Assembly: GCA_028686345.1 (NCBI GenBank)
Contig: JAQUCE010000005.1
Span: 1 to 64,000, forward strand
Direction of reading: 5' to 3'
DNA: 64,000 nucleotides
Origin: Kiritimatiellia bacterium
GTDB lineage: Bacteria > Verrucomicrobiota > Kiritimatiellia > RFP12 > UBA1067
A program made the translations under genes and the position numbers. The notes beneath the pieces are model-generated. The model was not told where the DNA came from and made no database searches. It saw nothing but the letters and a program-made list of their open reading frames with translations. This document shows positions 1 to 9,099 of the stretch, piece after piece; the stretch's first letter is position 1; every line of letters starts with the position of its first letter.

Positions 1-222
1 TTTTTTACCCGCGAATCTCCGCGAATGGATAAGGGTATTTCATCCCCACTTCGTGGGGTCGCTAATCGCTTGAAATACCCTTATCATAAGATCACTTTTA
101 AAAACATGACTTGTAATTTTAACATGGGACTCTGCGCTTTAAATCTTTATCCATTAACGACTCTCCGCAGTAGAGAAAAAATTTAAAGCGCAATATTCGC
201 GGAAATTCACGGACAAAAAAAT
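1..222 (-). repeat. MITE-like element, copy 1 (inverted relative to 57082-57245), carrying an internal insertion at about 34-90
   Basis: TTTTTTACCCGCGAATCTCCGCGAATGGATAAG ... ATTCGCGGAAATTCACGGACAAAAAAAT matches the reverse complement of 57082-57245 apart from an extra ~57 bp. Confidence 0.85.
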
Positions 223-619
223 TAAAGTGCAACCACAAGGAACCTAGCGCAGCATAGCCGCAAACAATTTTTTATCTCTGACAGAGGCACCCTCCTACGC
301 CAAGGCTACGGCGTGCCATGCAGAGTTCTCAGAGTAACATACTTTGCGCTCTGTGTTCTCTGAGCCTCTGTGAGAAACCCCTACAAAGCGCACCCCTTTC
401 GTGTTTTCCGTGTGTTTCGTGGTTAAAAAAAGAGGTGCAGGAAAACGAACTAAGCTTTTAGTCTTCACCCATGGCGGGCACTAACCACGCAACACGCGCG
501 CGTAAAGTGCAAATATAAAACGAACTATTGTTCAGAAAATAAGGCAAAAAACACTAAGTTTTTCACGTCTATGTCAAGTGGTCTGTATGTCCAGTGATCT
601 GGATTGCCGTGGGAGGGCA

Positions 620-1741
620 TCATTTCAGCTTGCCCCTGGCAATGCGATATTCATGCAACCATGCATCCGGGTTTTTGCCGGTAAGGTCGCTCCAGGTTTG
701 CTCTGTATAGGAACCCTCTTTAAGTGCGCGGTTGAGTTTTGCCAGCAGCAGCGGGTTGTTGTGCGCTTCAACCCATGACAAAAAAAGCGCGGTGTCCCTG
801 TAGGCATTGTGATAATCCAGCTTTTCGGGGTCAATGCGGTCAACAGCTTGCCGCCAAGGGTCATCGGCCGGGCTGAGCTTGTAGCGGAGCGCCTCCGCGA
901 GACCTTCCACCAGCCAGCCAGGACGTTCCCCTGGACCGCCGTAGCCCTGGACAACGTGGGTCAGCTCATGGATGAACAGGCCGCGCACATCGTCGGGGTT
1001 ACGCAGGATGTGGGGGATGCTCAGGGTCATTGTCTGGCCAGAGACATAGCCTGGCACGCCGGGTTGCATGTCGTTTCGGAAGCGGATCTTCAGCGCGCGC
1101 GGCAGCCCTTGGGTTGGGGCCTCTAGCATTGCGACAATCTTGGGATAGAAGTTGAAAAACCATGCGGCTGTTTCATCCAGCTGGTCGCGCATCAGCACAG
1201 CATAATCGCCGGGAACCTCGGCAAAGTTGCACTCGGCGGTTAATCGCCCAAAAGGCGCCTCGCCTGAGAGTGTCACCCCTACACTGCGCAGCACACTGTC
1301 ATCCATCGCAATTTCGCGGATCGCAACGCCGGCGGTGCCCTCTTTGAGGGCCCGCACGCGGATGGAGGCAACCACCTCTCCATCACCGTGCCACTCGGCC
1401 TCGCCACGCTCCAGGGGAATTGCGGCAGAGTAGGTTTTACCGTCAGAGGAGAGTTCCAGCAGGGCATTCTCAAAGCGTCCGCCGCCATCCGGGCGGCCGC
1501 TCAGCACACGCACTGAGGTCAGCTTCTGCGGTGCTCCGAGGTGGAGCGTGAGATGCTCCCCGGCGCGGGGCGGGCGTGAGCTTTGGAACCATGTCCCGCG
1601 GTCGCCATCCGCCGCAGCGGAGGGAGCATGGTGTTTATCGGCTGGTATCGAGGATTCAATCCGCATCTTTGCCCCGGCTGTCAGCGCGCCAAATCCAAGA
1701 CAGAGGGTCATGGCCAGGGTTGTGAATGGATTATGGTTCAT
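620..1741 (-). CDS. Secreted putative metallopeptidase (plant/bacterial basic secretory protein type) with N-terminal discoidin-like region
   Basis: Signal peptide MNHNPFTTLAMTLCLGFGALTAGA; motif IHELTHVVQGYGGPGERPGWLVEGLAEALR. Confidence 0.7.
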   Translation of the reverse strand: MNHNPFTTLAMTLCLGFGALTAGAKMRIESSIPADKHHAPSAAADGDRGTWFQSSRPPRAGEHLTLHLGAPQKLTSVRVLSGRPDGGGRFENALLELSSDGKTYSAAIPLERGEAEWHGDGEVVASIRVRALKEGTAGVAIREIAMDDSVLRSVGVTLSGEAPFGRLTAECNFAEVPGDYAVLMRDQLDETAAWFFNFYPKIVAMLEAPTQGLPRALKIRFRNDMQPGVPGYVSGQTMTLSIPHILRNPDDVRGLFIHELTHVVQGYGGPGERPGWLVEGLAEALRYKLSPADDPWRQAVDRIDPEKLDYHNAYRDTALFLSWVEAHNNPLLLAKLNRALKEGSYTEQTWSDLTGKNPDAWLHEYRIARGKLK

Positions 1742-1859
1742 ATGGTCTCCTTTTGTCTGTTGCATGTTTATACAAGGATGCTTGCACTGCTCTATTATCA
1801 CTTTTACATTAACACCTCACTGGCCCGCTTCGGAGCAGGCTAAAGCCTGTACAACAAAC

Positions 1860-2567
1860 TTAGCCTGACAATGCCGAGTCTCGCAGGTTGCGCTCCAGCC
1901 TCTTCCAATCCGGCAGGTAGCTTTCCAGCAGGTCATAAAAATCCTGGTTGTGTCCGTGGCAGGTTATGTGACAAAGCTCATGAATAATAATATAATCAAT
2001 CAGCGCCAGGTCGAGCTTTATCAATTTCAGGTTGAGGCAGACCCGCTTGGTTCTGGGTGAGTAGCTGCCGTGGCGGCTGGTCATGCTGCGGATAGCGAGC
2101 TTTGGTACATGGGGAAGCTTGAACCGCATTGCGCAGAGTTGGAGCTGCTCGGCAAAAACGCGTGCGCCCTCCTGGCCGTACCACGCATCCAGCAGCTTGC
2201 GCGTGTAGAGGCTGCTTTGCGGCCGCCAGCTGCTGACCACAAGCTTGTCACCCTGCAGGAAGACGCACTCCTTATCAGTCGCACCCTGGACCAGCAGCTG
2301 ATACTCTTGACCCAGATAGCGGAAAATTTCGCCGCTGATGTACTCCTTGGGAATCTCGGGTTTGAATTTCTCGAAGTGTCGCCGATGCTTGAGAATCCAG
2401 CGCAGTTTGCGCTGGAGAAAAGCATCGATTTTCTCGTCTTTCGTATCCAGCGGGGCAGTCACAACCACCGATCTGTCCGGCTTCACTTGAATCATCATGT
2501 GCGTGCGCTTTTCCCGGATCAGCTCATACTCAAAAGTAACGCTCAAATATGTAAACAGTTTTTTCAT
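1860..2567 (-). CDS. YgjP/DUF45-type SprT-like metal-dependent hydrolase
   Basis: DYIIIHELCHITCHGHNQDFYDLLESYLPDWKRLERNL. Start set at MKKLFTYL because the upstream in-frame sequence is a dispersed repeat. Confidence 0.75.
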   Translation of the reverse strand: MKKLFTYLSVTFEYELIREKRTHMMIQVKPDRSVVVTAPLDTKDEKIDAFLQRKLRWILKHRRHFEKFKPEIPKEYISGEIFRYLGQEYQLLVQGATDKECVFLQGDKLVVSSWRPQSSLYTRKLLDAWYGQEGARVFAEQLQLCAMRFKLPHVPKLAIRSMTSRHGSYSPRTKRVCLNLKLIKLDLALIDYIIIHELCHITCHGHNQDFYDLLESYLPDWKRLERNLRDSALSG

Positions 2568-2599
2568 AAAATCGTCCACCAGCATCGTCGCCGCTATCG

Positions 2600-3964
2600 T
2601 CAACTGGAGGCAGGGCCGACCTCGGTGCCGGTGAAGCGTATTATTATCTCTTTCCCGTCGTAATCTTTGCCGGGGTTGGGGACAAGGATGAAGTCGTCGG
2701 TGATCACGGGCGTGTGCTCCGCCCCCTGGATGATCCGGGGTTTGCTGATGCGGCGGGGAAGGTAGGCGACTACCGGGCGACCACCGCGCTGGGAACCGTT
2801 GGTATTGACGGGCAGGAAGCTCGCCCGGCCGCGGTTGGGGGTGATGGTGAGGGTGAAGAGACCGTTGCTCTCGTCGAGTCTCTGCTCCCAGCAACACGCA
2901 GCCGCTGCCATCTTGGCGCTCCAGGCAGGATCGCCGTAAATTGCCACATGGTCGCGGTCAAACTCAAGCCCTTTGGATGGCTCGCTCCGGAGTTTGTGGA
3001 CCAGCGCGTGGTGGTTGGCAAAGAAGGCCTCAATCAAGGTGTAGCGTCCCGGCTGCTCAATAAAGTAGTCGAGGCAGCCCCACCCCGCATAACCGAACCA
3101 GGTGGGCTGGATGTAGCCGATCATCTGGTGCACACCGGCACTGTTCATCCAGGCCAGCGCCATGGCGTCAGGGCCGTCGATATGGCCCATCAGGCAGTTG
3201 CCCACCGGGAGATAGATCTTGGGATTGGGGGAGTTGACAGGATGGCGCACCTGATTTGTGTCTTCACCATAGATCGCGCCCTTTTCGCATTTAAAATATC
3301 CGTTCTTGTAGCGGTAGCCGAGTTGCCAGTTGTGCTCTGTGGCGTGACCGGAGGCCACCAGGCAGTCGGCCTGCCATAGGTTGAGGGTGTCGACCAGTGC
3401 ACGGGTGGTATCCTGTGGAACTTTGGTTTGCACCGGGCTGTGGCCCGGCTCTTTCCAGACCTTTTTACCAGCCTCAAGTTCATCATACCACCCGCCCTGC
3501 TCGACCATCTCCAAGGCGATCTCTGTGCCGGAGGCCACCTTGCGTATGGTCAGCGGCTGATTGTGGCCGGCAATGCGCAGGGCGTTGGCAGCGTCGTATC
3601 CGGTTAGGATGGCCCACAGGGTATCGGTGTATGGGTCGCTGTCGTACGCGGCGGTCAGCCGGTGGATCTCCCGCACAAAATCGCGGCTGACTTCAGAGGG
3701 GCGGCCCACGAAGCAGGTGTAACGCGGGTGGCTCTGCTGCAGTTGCGGGAGTAGCTCGGTGGGGTGATCGGCGTAAACCAGCCGCTGCGCGCCGATGTGT
3801 TTGCTTTCAAGGGCAGCCACCACCTCCGACCACCCGGAGGTGTTGAGGGTTGCCTCTGAGACAATAATGGCGTAACTGCAACTTCTGCGGGGAATACTAC
3901 GGCAGGCGCAGGTGAAAATCAGCGATAGGCAGAGGGTGGTAACAAGAGAAGCGGTAGATTTCAT
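2600..3964 (-). CDS. Secreted lipoprotein-like, caspase-fold (C25/gingipain-like) putative cysteine peptidase
   Basis: Signal peptide MKSTASLVTTLCLSLIFTCAC; possible His/Cys dyad in ASGHATEHNW and LPVGNCLMGHID. Confidence 0.5.
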   Translation of the reverse strand: MKSTASLVTTLCLSLIFTCACRSIPRRSCSYAIIVSEATLNTSGWSEVVAALESKHIGAQRLVYADHPTELLPQLQQSHPRYTCFVGRPSEVSRDFVREIHRLTAAYDSDPYTDTLWAILTGYDAANALRIAGHNQPLTIRKVASGTEIALEMVEQGGWYDELEAGKKVWKEPGHSPVQTKVPQDTTRALVDTLNLWQADCLVASGHATEHNWQLGYRYKNGYFKCEKGAIYGEDTNQVRHPVNSPNPKIYLPVGNCLMGHIDGPDAMALAWMNSAGVHQMIGYIQPTWFGYAGWGCLDYFIEQPGRYTLIEAFFANHHALVHKLRSEPSKGLEFDRDHVAIYGDPAWSAKMAAAACCWEQRLDESNGLFTLTITPNRGRASFLPVNTNGSQRGGRPVVAYLPRRISKPRIIQGAEHTPVITDDFILVPNPGKDYDGKEIIIRFTGTEVGPASS

Positions 3965-4123
3965 TATAATTCCTTTGTGTAACTGCGCACCATTGTAAGG
4001 AATTTGCCGGGCAATTGAAACGGTAAAAGTGATAATGGAGTAGTGCAAGCATCTTGCTAGCAGCAACTCTTCTTTAATCCGGAGCCAAGTAAGATATGAA
4101 TATGCCAAATATCGCGTACGTCC

Positions 4124-4190
4124 CTGGGAACACCGACGTCCCCGTCGGCATGGCTGAGAACAAAGCCGACGAGGATGTCGGCGCTCCCAG
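4124..4190. repeat. Imperfect palindromic element, 26-bp arms
   Basis: CTGGGAACACCGACGTCCCCGTCGGC / GCCGACGAGGATGTCGGCGCTCCCAG. Confidence 0.75.
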
Positions 4191-4860
4191 AACAACCAAC
4201 GACGTTCTTGCCAATAGAATAACCATAAATGGTCTTTTTAATGGTTTAAGTGTAAGCAAGCACTGCAACTTTCATGATGACCGCGCCCTGTTCAGAAGAC
4301 ACGCTAAAGCGTGAACTACATGCCGTTGCTGCGTAAGGCTTGTTGTCCAGCCTTTCTTTGTCCGCCGTAGCCTTGGCGAAGGAGGATGAAGCAATTTGTG
4401 GATGCCGGGCGGATGTTCGTCAAAGGTGCGCCATGGGGTTTCATGATCTTTGTTTGGCTCAGAGAGCCAACCCTACAGTTTCAACTTGAGTGAAGCTTGC
4501 AAATCGCGGCAGACGCAAGTGTACCAAAGGCAACGAATTAGCACTCGATAGACAACTTCTTGGAAAGAACAATTAATGGTTCTTCTGCGCCTTGTAAGCG
4601 ACTAGATCCGCGCAGGGCGCGCAGGTCGCAGTGGCGAATGGCAAGCGGCAATAGGTGAATCCGAACGTCCAACATCGAACATCGAACTTCCAACATCGAA
4701 TGAGCGGTCGCGCCTGTGATGCGGGAGCAACGTATCCTGAGTTCTAATCGACACCTGTGTTCAGCTGATTGCTATACTTGTGCAAGTAATCAGGAAAACC
4801 CCGAAGGGGTGAATTCACCTTAGCCCGGGGCAAGCGAAGCGAAGCCCAGGGAGGTAAGAA

Positions 4861-4922
4861 GTTAGATTTGTGGCCTGAAAGGTCACCTCAAAATCGCGGC
4901 TGAGGTGTCCTTTCAGGACACA
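4861..4922. repeat. Palindromic element TTGTGnCCTGAAAGGnCACCTCA...TGAGGTGnCCTTTCAGGACACA (second copy at about 27799-27868, inverted)
   Basis: Near-identical sequence at both loci, in opposite orientation. Confidence 0.8.
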
Positions 4923-4955
4923 AGTTTGTCGGAGTTCGCAGAACTCCGACAAACT
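4923..4955. repeat. Perfect 15-bp hairpin, 3-nt loop
   Basis: AGTTTGTCGGAGTTC-GCA-GAACTCCGACAAACT. Confidence 0.85.
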
Positions 4956-5063
4956 GTTAGACAACCCGAAGCAATAAAGTGTAATATTAAGCATACAAAT
5001 ATTGAGTAGTCAAAACTGAAGATTGAATTATGAAACGTATTGGGATGATTTGTCTTTGACCCA

Positions 5064-5332
5064 GGTGGCGGCAAACCGGGCACGCTGAAAAGGTATATCC
5101 CTGGCGCAGAGCTTAACGGGTGGGCGCTGGTTGTCTCAGTGCAATCTGCCAACAGCTCAAAGATTAAGGTTGAGGAATCGGTTTATGCGATGGTGGATGA
5201 GGTTATCGAAAAGTATCCGATTGACAAAAACGTATTTACGCCTACGGGCACTCAGGTGGTTCACGTGTTGCCGCGGAGTTAGGTGCAGATATGCGCAAGC
5301 AAGGTTTTGCGGGATTATTGGCTAATAAGTGA
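5064..5332 (+). pseudogene. Frameshifted, truncated alpha/beta hydrolase remnant
   Basis: Frame 1 reads GGGKPGTLKRYIPGAELNGWALVVSVQSAN...VIEKYPIDKNVFTPT; after a shift it reads GHSGGSRVAAELGADMRKQGFAGLLANK*, containing a GxSxG elbow. Confidence 0.7.
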
Positions 5333-5391
5333 ATGTGGCTTTCAAGGAGTGCATGTTGCTATACTAAATTAATTCAAGAAGGACGTAAATC

Positions 5392-6459
5392 ATGAAGGCT
5401 TTTTACACGACTGCGGCTGTGAGTTTATTTGTTTGTGGTGTTGGCTTGGCCGAACCGCAACGCGGCTTAATCGCGGATTTCCCAATCGACACAAAGCTGT
5501 TTCCCGCAACAAAAGAGTATTATAAGTCCAAGGTGCCGCGCAAGGTGTTCAAGGCTTATGATGATGGCAATGTACCCGCTTCATGGAAAGAAGCGAAAAC
5601 ACCTGTTGATGAGTGTATTGAGTACAATCCGGCTGAGCACACAACCTTAATCTATGTTCCGGAGAGCTACAGTGAAACCGGAAACTTCGGGGTTTATCTG
5701 CACAACAGTCCCGGTGAAAGGGGGATCACCCCTGCCGCTGATTGGAAAGCCATTATGGATAAGTTTAAACTGATCTATATCAGCCCGCATAAGGCGTCAA
5801 ATAACACCCCGCATATGCGGCGTCTTGTTCTTGCCATGGACAGCCTTGCCACAGTCAGGAAACACTTTAAGATTAATGATCAGCGGGTGTATGTCGGAGG
5901 TTTGTCAGGTGGCGGGCACATGGGCATGATGTGCCAGATGGTTTATCCTGAGCAGTTCAATGGCGCCATCAGCCATGCGGCGCAGAGTTACCTGCCTGAT
6001 CGGGGCTGCGGCCACTTTCCCGGTCTAACCTTGGCTGATGCCAAGAGTGCGCCCCGCAAAAAATTAAAATGGTGTGTGGTCTCCGGCGATAAGGATTTTA
6101 ACTATAAGGCAATATTGGAAACCAGCAAAGAGTGGGATAATGCCGGGTTTATGTACAAGTTTTTCGATCACAAGGGCATGGGACATGCAAACGCATCCGG
6201 ACCGGCTTTAGAGGAGGCTTTAATCTGGATTGGAGCTGATGAACTGTCGGAGTCTGCCGGCAACAGCGAGGCCGTTACTCCAAAGAGTTTTGGGCTGCGG
6301 ACATGGAGCGCTGTGAACGGCAAAACCATAGATGCAACGCTGGTGGAAGACAAGGGAGTGCGTGTGGTTCTAAAAACAGAGGCAGGTCAGGAACTCTCAA
6401 TTTACACAGCCCAACTCAGTGCCGCCGACAGGAAATATCTGGCAGATCTGAAACAGTAA
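5392..6459 (+). CDS. Secreted alpha/beta hydrolase (PHB depolymerase/esterase-like) with SHD1-like C-terminus
   Basis: Signal peptide; GLSGGGHMGMM nucleophile elbow; C-terminal LRTWSAVNGKTIDATLVEDKGVRVVLKTEAGQELSIYTAQLSAADRKYL. Confidence 0.65.
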   Translation: MKAFYTTAAVSLFVCGVGLAEPQRGLIADFPIDTKLFPATKEYYKSKVPRKVFKAYDDGNVPASWKEAKTPVDECIEYNPAEHTTLIYVPESYSETGNFGVYLHNSPGERGITPAADWKAIMDKFKLIYISPHKASNNTPHMRRLVLAMDSLATVRKHFKINDQRVYVGGLSGGGHMGMMCQMVYPEQFNGAISHAAQSYLPDRGCGHFPGLTLADAKSAPRKKLKWCVVSGDKDFNYKAILETSKEWDNAGFMYKFFDHKGMGHANASGPALEEALIWIGADELSESAGNSEAVTPKSFGLRTWSAVNGKTIDATLVEDKGVRVVLKTEAGQELSIYTAQLSAADRKYLADLKQ

Positions 6460-6593
6460 GGCAGTTTTCCCGCTTTTTAGTTGGTGTTCTGTTTTGATAT
6501 CATTTTGTTGTTTTGCTATACTGAAAAATTTAGCTCGACGTACATACGTCAAAGCAACCGTTGTTTTCAGAACAACCATAGGTAAATTTAGAT

Positions 6594-7715
6594 ATGTTAT
6601 ATTTTTTAGGGGAACATTTGGAGTCGGTGTGGGGGCCATTCCGTCTGCTGACATCTCACATCATGCTTTTGTCAGCGGGTACCATGTTGAGCGCCCTGCT
6701 GGTCTGGGCACTGTTGCCAAGGTTATGGAACAAACTGCCGCGTGATGGCGGCAAGGTGCTTGCAGCGGATGGCGGCAGGAGCGCCAAGGGCAAGCCGACC
6801 GGTGCTGGTGTGGTGATCACCCTCCTCTCTCTGCCTGCGATCGCGCTCTTTGTGCCAATGGATTGGTGGCAAATGGCCGTGCTCCTCTGTCTCTATCTGA
6901 GTATGCTGTTCGGGTTTTTGGATGATCGAAGCGTGGTTCCGTGGAGTAGATGTCAAAAAGGGGTGCTCGACTTACTGATCTCCGGGGCTGCCGCGCTCTG
7001 CATCTACTATGCCTGCGGCTCTGAGTTGTGGCTGCCCTTTGTGAAGCACGGCGTTGTGGTGCCGCTCTATATTTATCTGCCGCTGGCAGTGGGGCTGCTG
7101 TGGATTACAACCAATGCCACCAATTGCAGCGACGGGGTGGACGGGCTCGCCGGTTCGCTGACCCTGCTCTCACTCTTTGCTATGGCCGGGCTGCTCTACG
7201 GCGTTGTTGGTTACAAACCAGTGGCGGATTATCTCCTGATTCCCACCACAACCAACGCCGCCCGCTGGGCTATTCTTGTTTCGACGATTGCCGGGGGGCT
7301 GGCCGGATATCTATGGCATAACGCGGAGCCAAGCCGGGTTTTGATGGGTGATGCTGGCTCGCGCTTCCTAGGGCTGCTGGTGGGCATCACGGTTCTTGTG
7401 GCAGGCAACCCCTTCCTGATCATTGTGATCGCCCCTGTGGTGCTTGTCAATGGCGGAACAGGCATACTCAAGCTCTCTCTGTTGATTGCGCTTGGACGAT
7501 TGGGTTTTGATGTCAGAATAACCCATCAGCTTTCACTGGAGGAGGCGGCCAAACAGAGTGTGCTGGTCAAGTCTCTGCACAGCATCCGCTTTCCCCTGCA
7601 TGACCACTGCCGCAAAAACCTGCATTGGAGCAATGCTCAGGTATTGATGCGGTTTGTGCTCTTGCAGTCATTCCTGACACCTCTGCTCTTTGTAATTTTA
7701 ACCAAGATCAGGTAG
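6594..7715 (+). CDS. mraY: MraY/WecA-family phospho-sugar transferase (MraY-like)
   Basis: FLDDRSVVPWSRCQKG, NATNCSDGVDGLAG, GDAGSRFLG, IRFPLHDHCRKNLHWSNAQVLMRF; multiple TM segments. Confidence 0.75.
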   Translation: MLYFLGEHLESVWGPFRLLTSHIMLLSAGTMLSALLVWALLPRLWNKLPRDGGKVLAADGGRSAKGKPTGAGVVITLLSLPAIALFVPMDWWQMAVLLCLYLSMLFGFLDDRSVVPWSRCQKGVLDLLISGAAALCIYYACGSELWLPFVKHGVVVPLYIYLPLAVGLLWITTNATNCSDGVDGLAGSLTLLSLFAMAGLLYGVVGYKPVADYLLIPTTTNAARWAILVSTIAGGLAGYLWHNAEPSRVLMGDAGSRFLGLLVGITVLVAGNPFLIIVIAPVVLVNGGTGILKLSLLIALGRLGFDVRITHQLSLEEAAKQSVLVKSLHSIRFPLHDHCRKNLHWSNAQVLMRFVLLQSFLTPLLFVILTKIR

Positions 7716-8032
7716 CGGGCTAAAGCAGTTGGCTGCAGGAACCAAATGAGCTTGTGTGCTGTGCGGGAGGTCGTCGCCCTGGCTGCTGTGCAAGCTTGCA
7801 GGGGCGCGCCAGTCGAGTTATACGCAGGTCGACCGTGCCGCGCGCTGCGAAAAAACGATGGGGTAACTCGAAGGCCTGTTGAATCGGAGTCCGGGTCAGT
7901 AAGCAATGCCACCGAGTCACCTGGTCACCATGTTACCTGGTCACCGCGTCACCACGTCACCTGGTCAAAAACAGCTTGCAGCAAGTTGCAAGCGATACGC
8001 CGGAGGTAGGAGATCATTTACATACGCTTTTT

Positions 8033-8055
8033 GACCCCGACCCCGACCCCGACCC
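8033..8055 (+). repeat. (GACCCC)n microsatellite
   Basis: gaccccgaccccgaccccgaccc. Confidence 0.9.
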
Positions 8056-8104
8056 AGAGGCTCAAAACTAGGCTAAATGAATAATTAACGACAAGAGGAG
8101 TACT

Positions 8105-8803
8105 ATGAAAACCAGAGTCATCATATTTAATTTAGGATCAATTGATCGCTTTACCGCCGACCCTTTGCAGGTGCTGAGAGAGGGCGGCTGGAGTGCGGAT
8201 GTTGATGTGGTCGAGGTTGCGGAATTGGCGGCGCAGGTGCTCCCGAAAGGCCGTGCGCTCTTGCAGGGACTCTTTGCCGAAGAGGTGCACTATCTGTGTT
8301 GCGCCTCCCGTCCGCGCACTGTTCGGGCACTGCTGGATTTTGGCAATGTCGAATTTCGCTCTCAAAAGGTGACTTGGATTACCGTGCCGTATGATGCCGG
8401 CGCGCTGAAAAAAGAACATGGTAAGCCCTGGTTTCCAGTGATTGATCGTGAACGTTGCACAGGTTGCGGGATATGTCATGATTACTGTCTCTTTTCAACC
8501 TACATCCTCGATAACTCATGCGAGCCGGCGTCGCGGGTTGAAGTGAAAAACCCATTGAATTGCAAAGCAGGGTGTCCTGCCTGTGCGCGTCTCTGCCGCG
8601 GCAACGCGCTGATCTTTCCCTTTTGCCCGGAGGCTGCGCTGAACGGCGCGCTTGACGAAGTAGGGCGCACCGGGGACGATGCCCTGCTGCAAGCCTTTGA
8701 GGCGGATCCCTTAAAGGTGCTGGCTGAGCGTCGCCGGAAACGCCGCCTGATTGACGACAAAAAACTGGCTGACGCTGAACGCGACAGTTTCGTTGGGGGG
8801 TGA
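8105..8803 (+). CDS. 4Fe-4S ferredoxin-type protein
   Basis: RCTGCGICHDYC and NCKAGCPACARLCRGNALIFPFCPEAAL. Confidence 0.75.
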   Translation: MKTRVIIFNLGSIDRFTADPLQVLREGGWSADVDVVEVAELAAQVLPKGRALLQGLFAEEVHYLCCASRPRTVRALLDFGNVEFRSQKVTWITVPYDAGALKKEHGKPWFPVIDRERCTGCGICHDYCLFSTYILDNSCEPASRVEVKNPLNCKAGCPACARLCRGNALIFPFCPEAALNGALDEVGRTGDDALLQAFEADPLKVLAERRRKRRLIDDKKLADAERDSFVGG

Positions 8804-8914
8804 GACCTTTGCGCCGGGATTAAAAGCGCGTGCCAATCGTCCACCAACATCGTCGCACAGCATTGTCAGCCGATGCCGCTGGCAGTGCGGCATGTGGGAA
8901 GCGGGATGCTATTT

Positions 8915-8978
8915 CGTCCACCGCATAGCGGCGGACATACTGAAAGCAACACAGTATATCCGCCGCTATGCGGTGGAT
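8915..8978. repeat. Palindromic repeat (copy A of the tccaccgcatagcggcgga family)
   Basis: gtccaccgcatagcggcggacatactgaaagcaacacagtatatccgccgctatgcggtggat. Confidence 0.9.
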
Positions 8979-9099
8979 GATTGCGAAGTAAGGAAGTCGT
9001 CCGCTATGCTGGCAGTGCGACATTTTGCAGCAGGCTCATGAAGGGCGCGCCTTGGTAGGTGTAAGGTTTAACCATTTGAAGTTATAGGCAAGAAAAATT

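Noticed and set aside
34-85. Resemblance of the small insert (ATTTCATCCCCAC..GTGGGGTCGC) to a type I CRISPR repeat
   Set aside because: Single copy, no spacer-repeat periodicity; better explained as an insertion in the MITE-like element.
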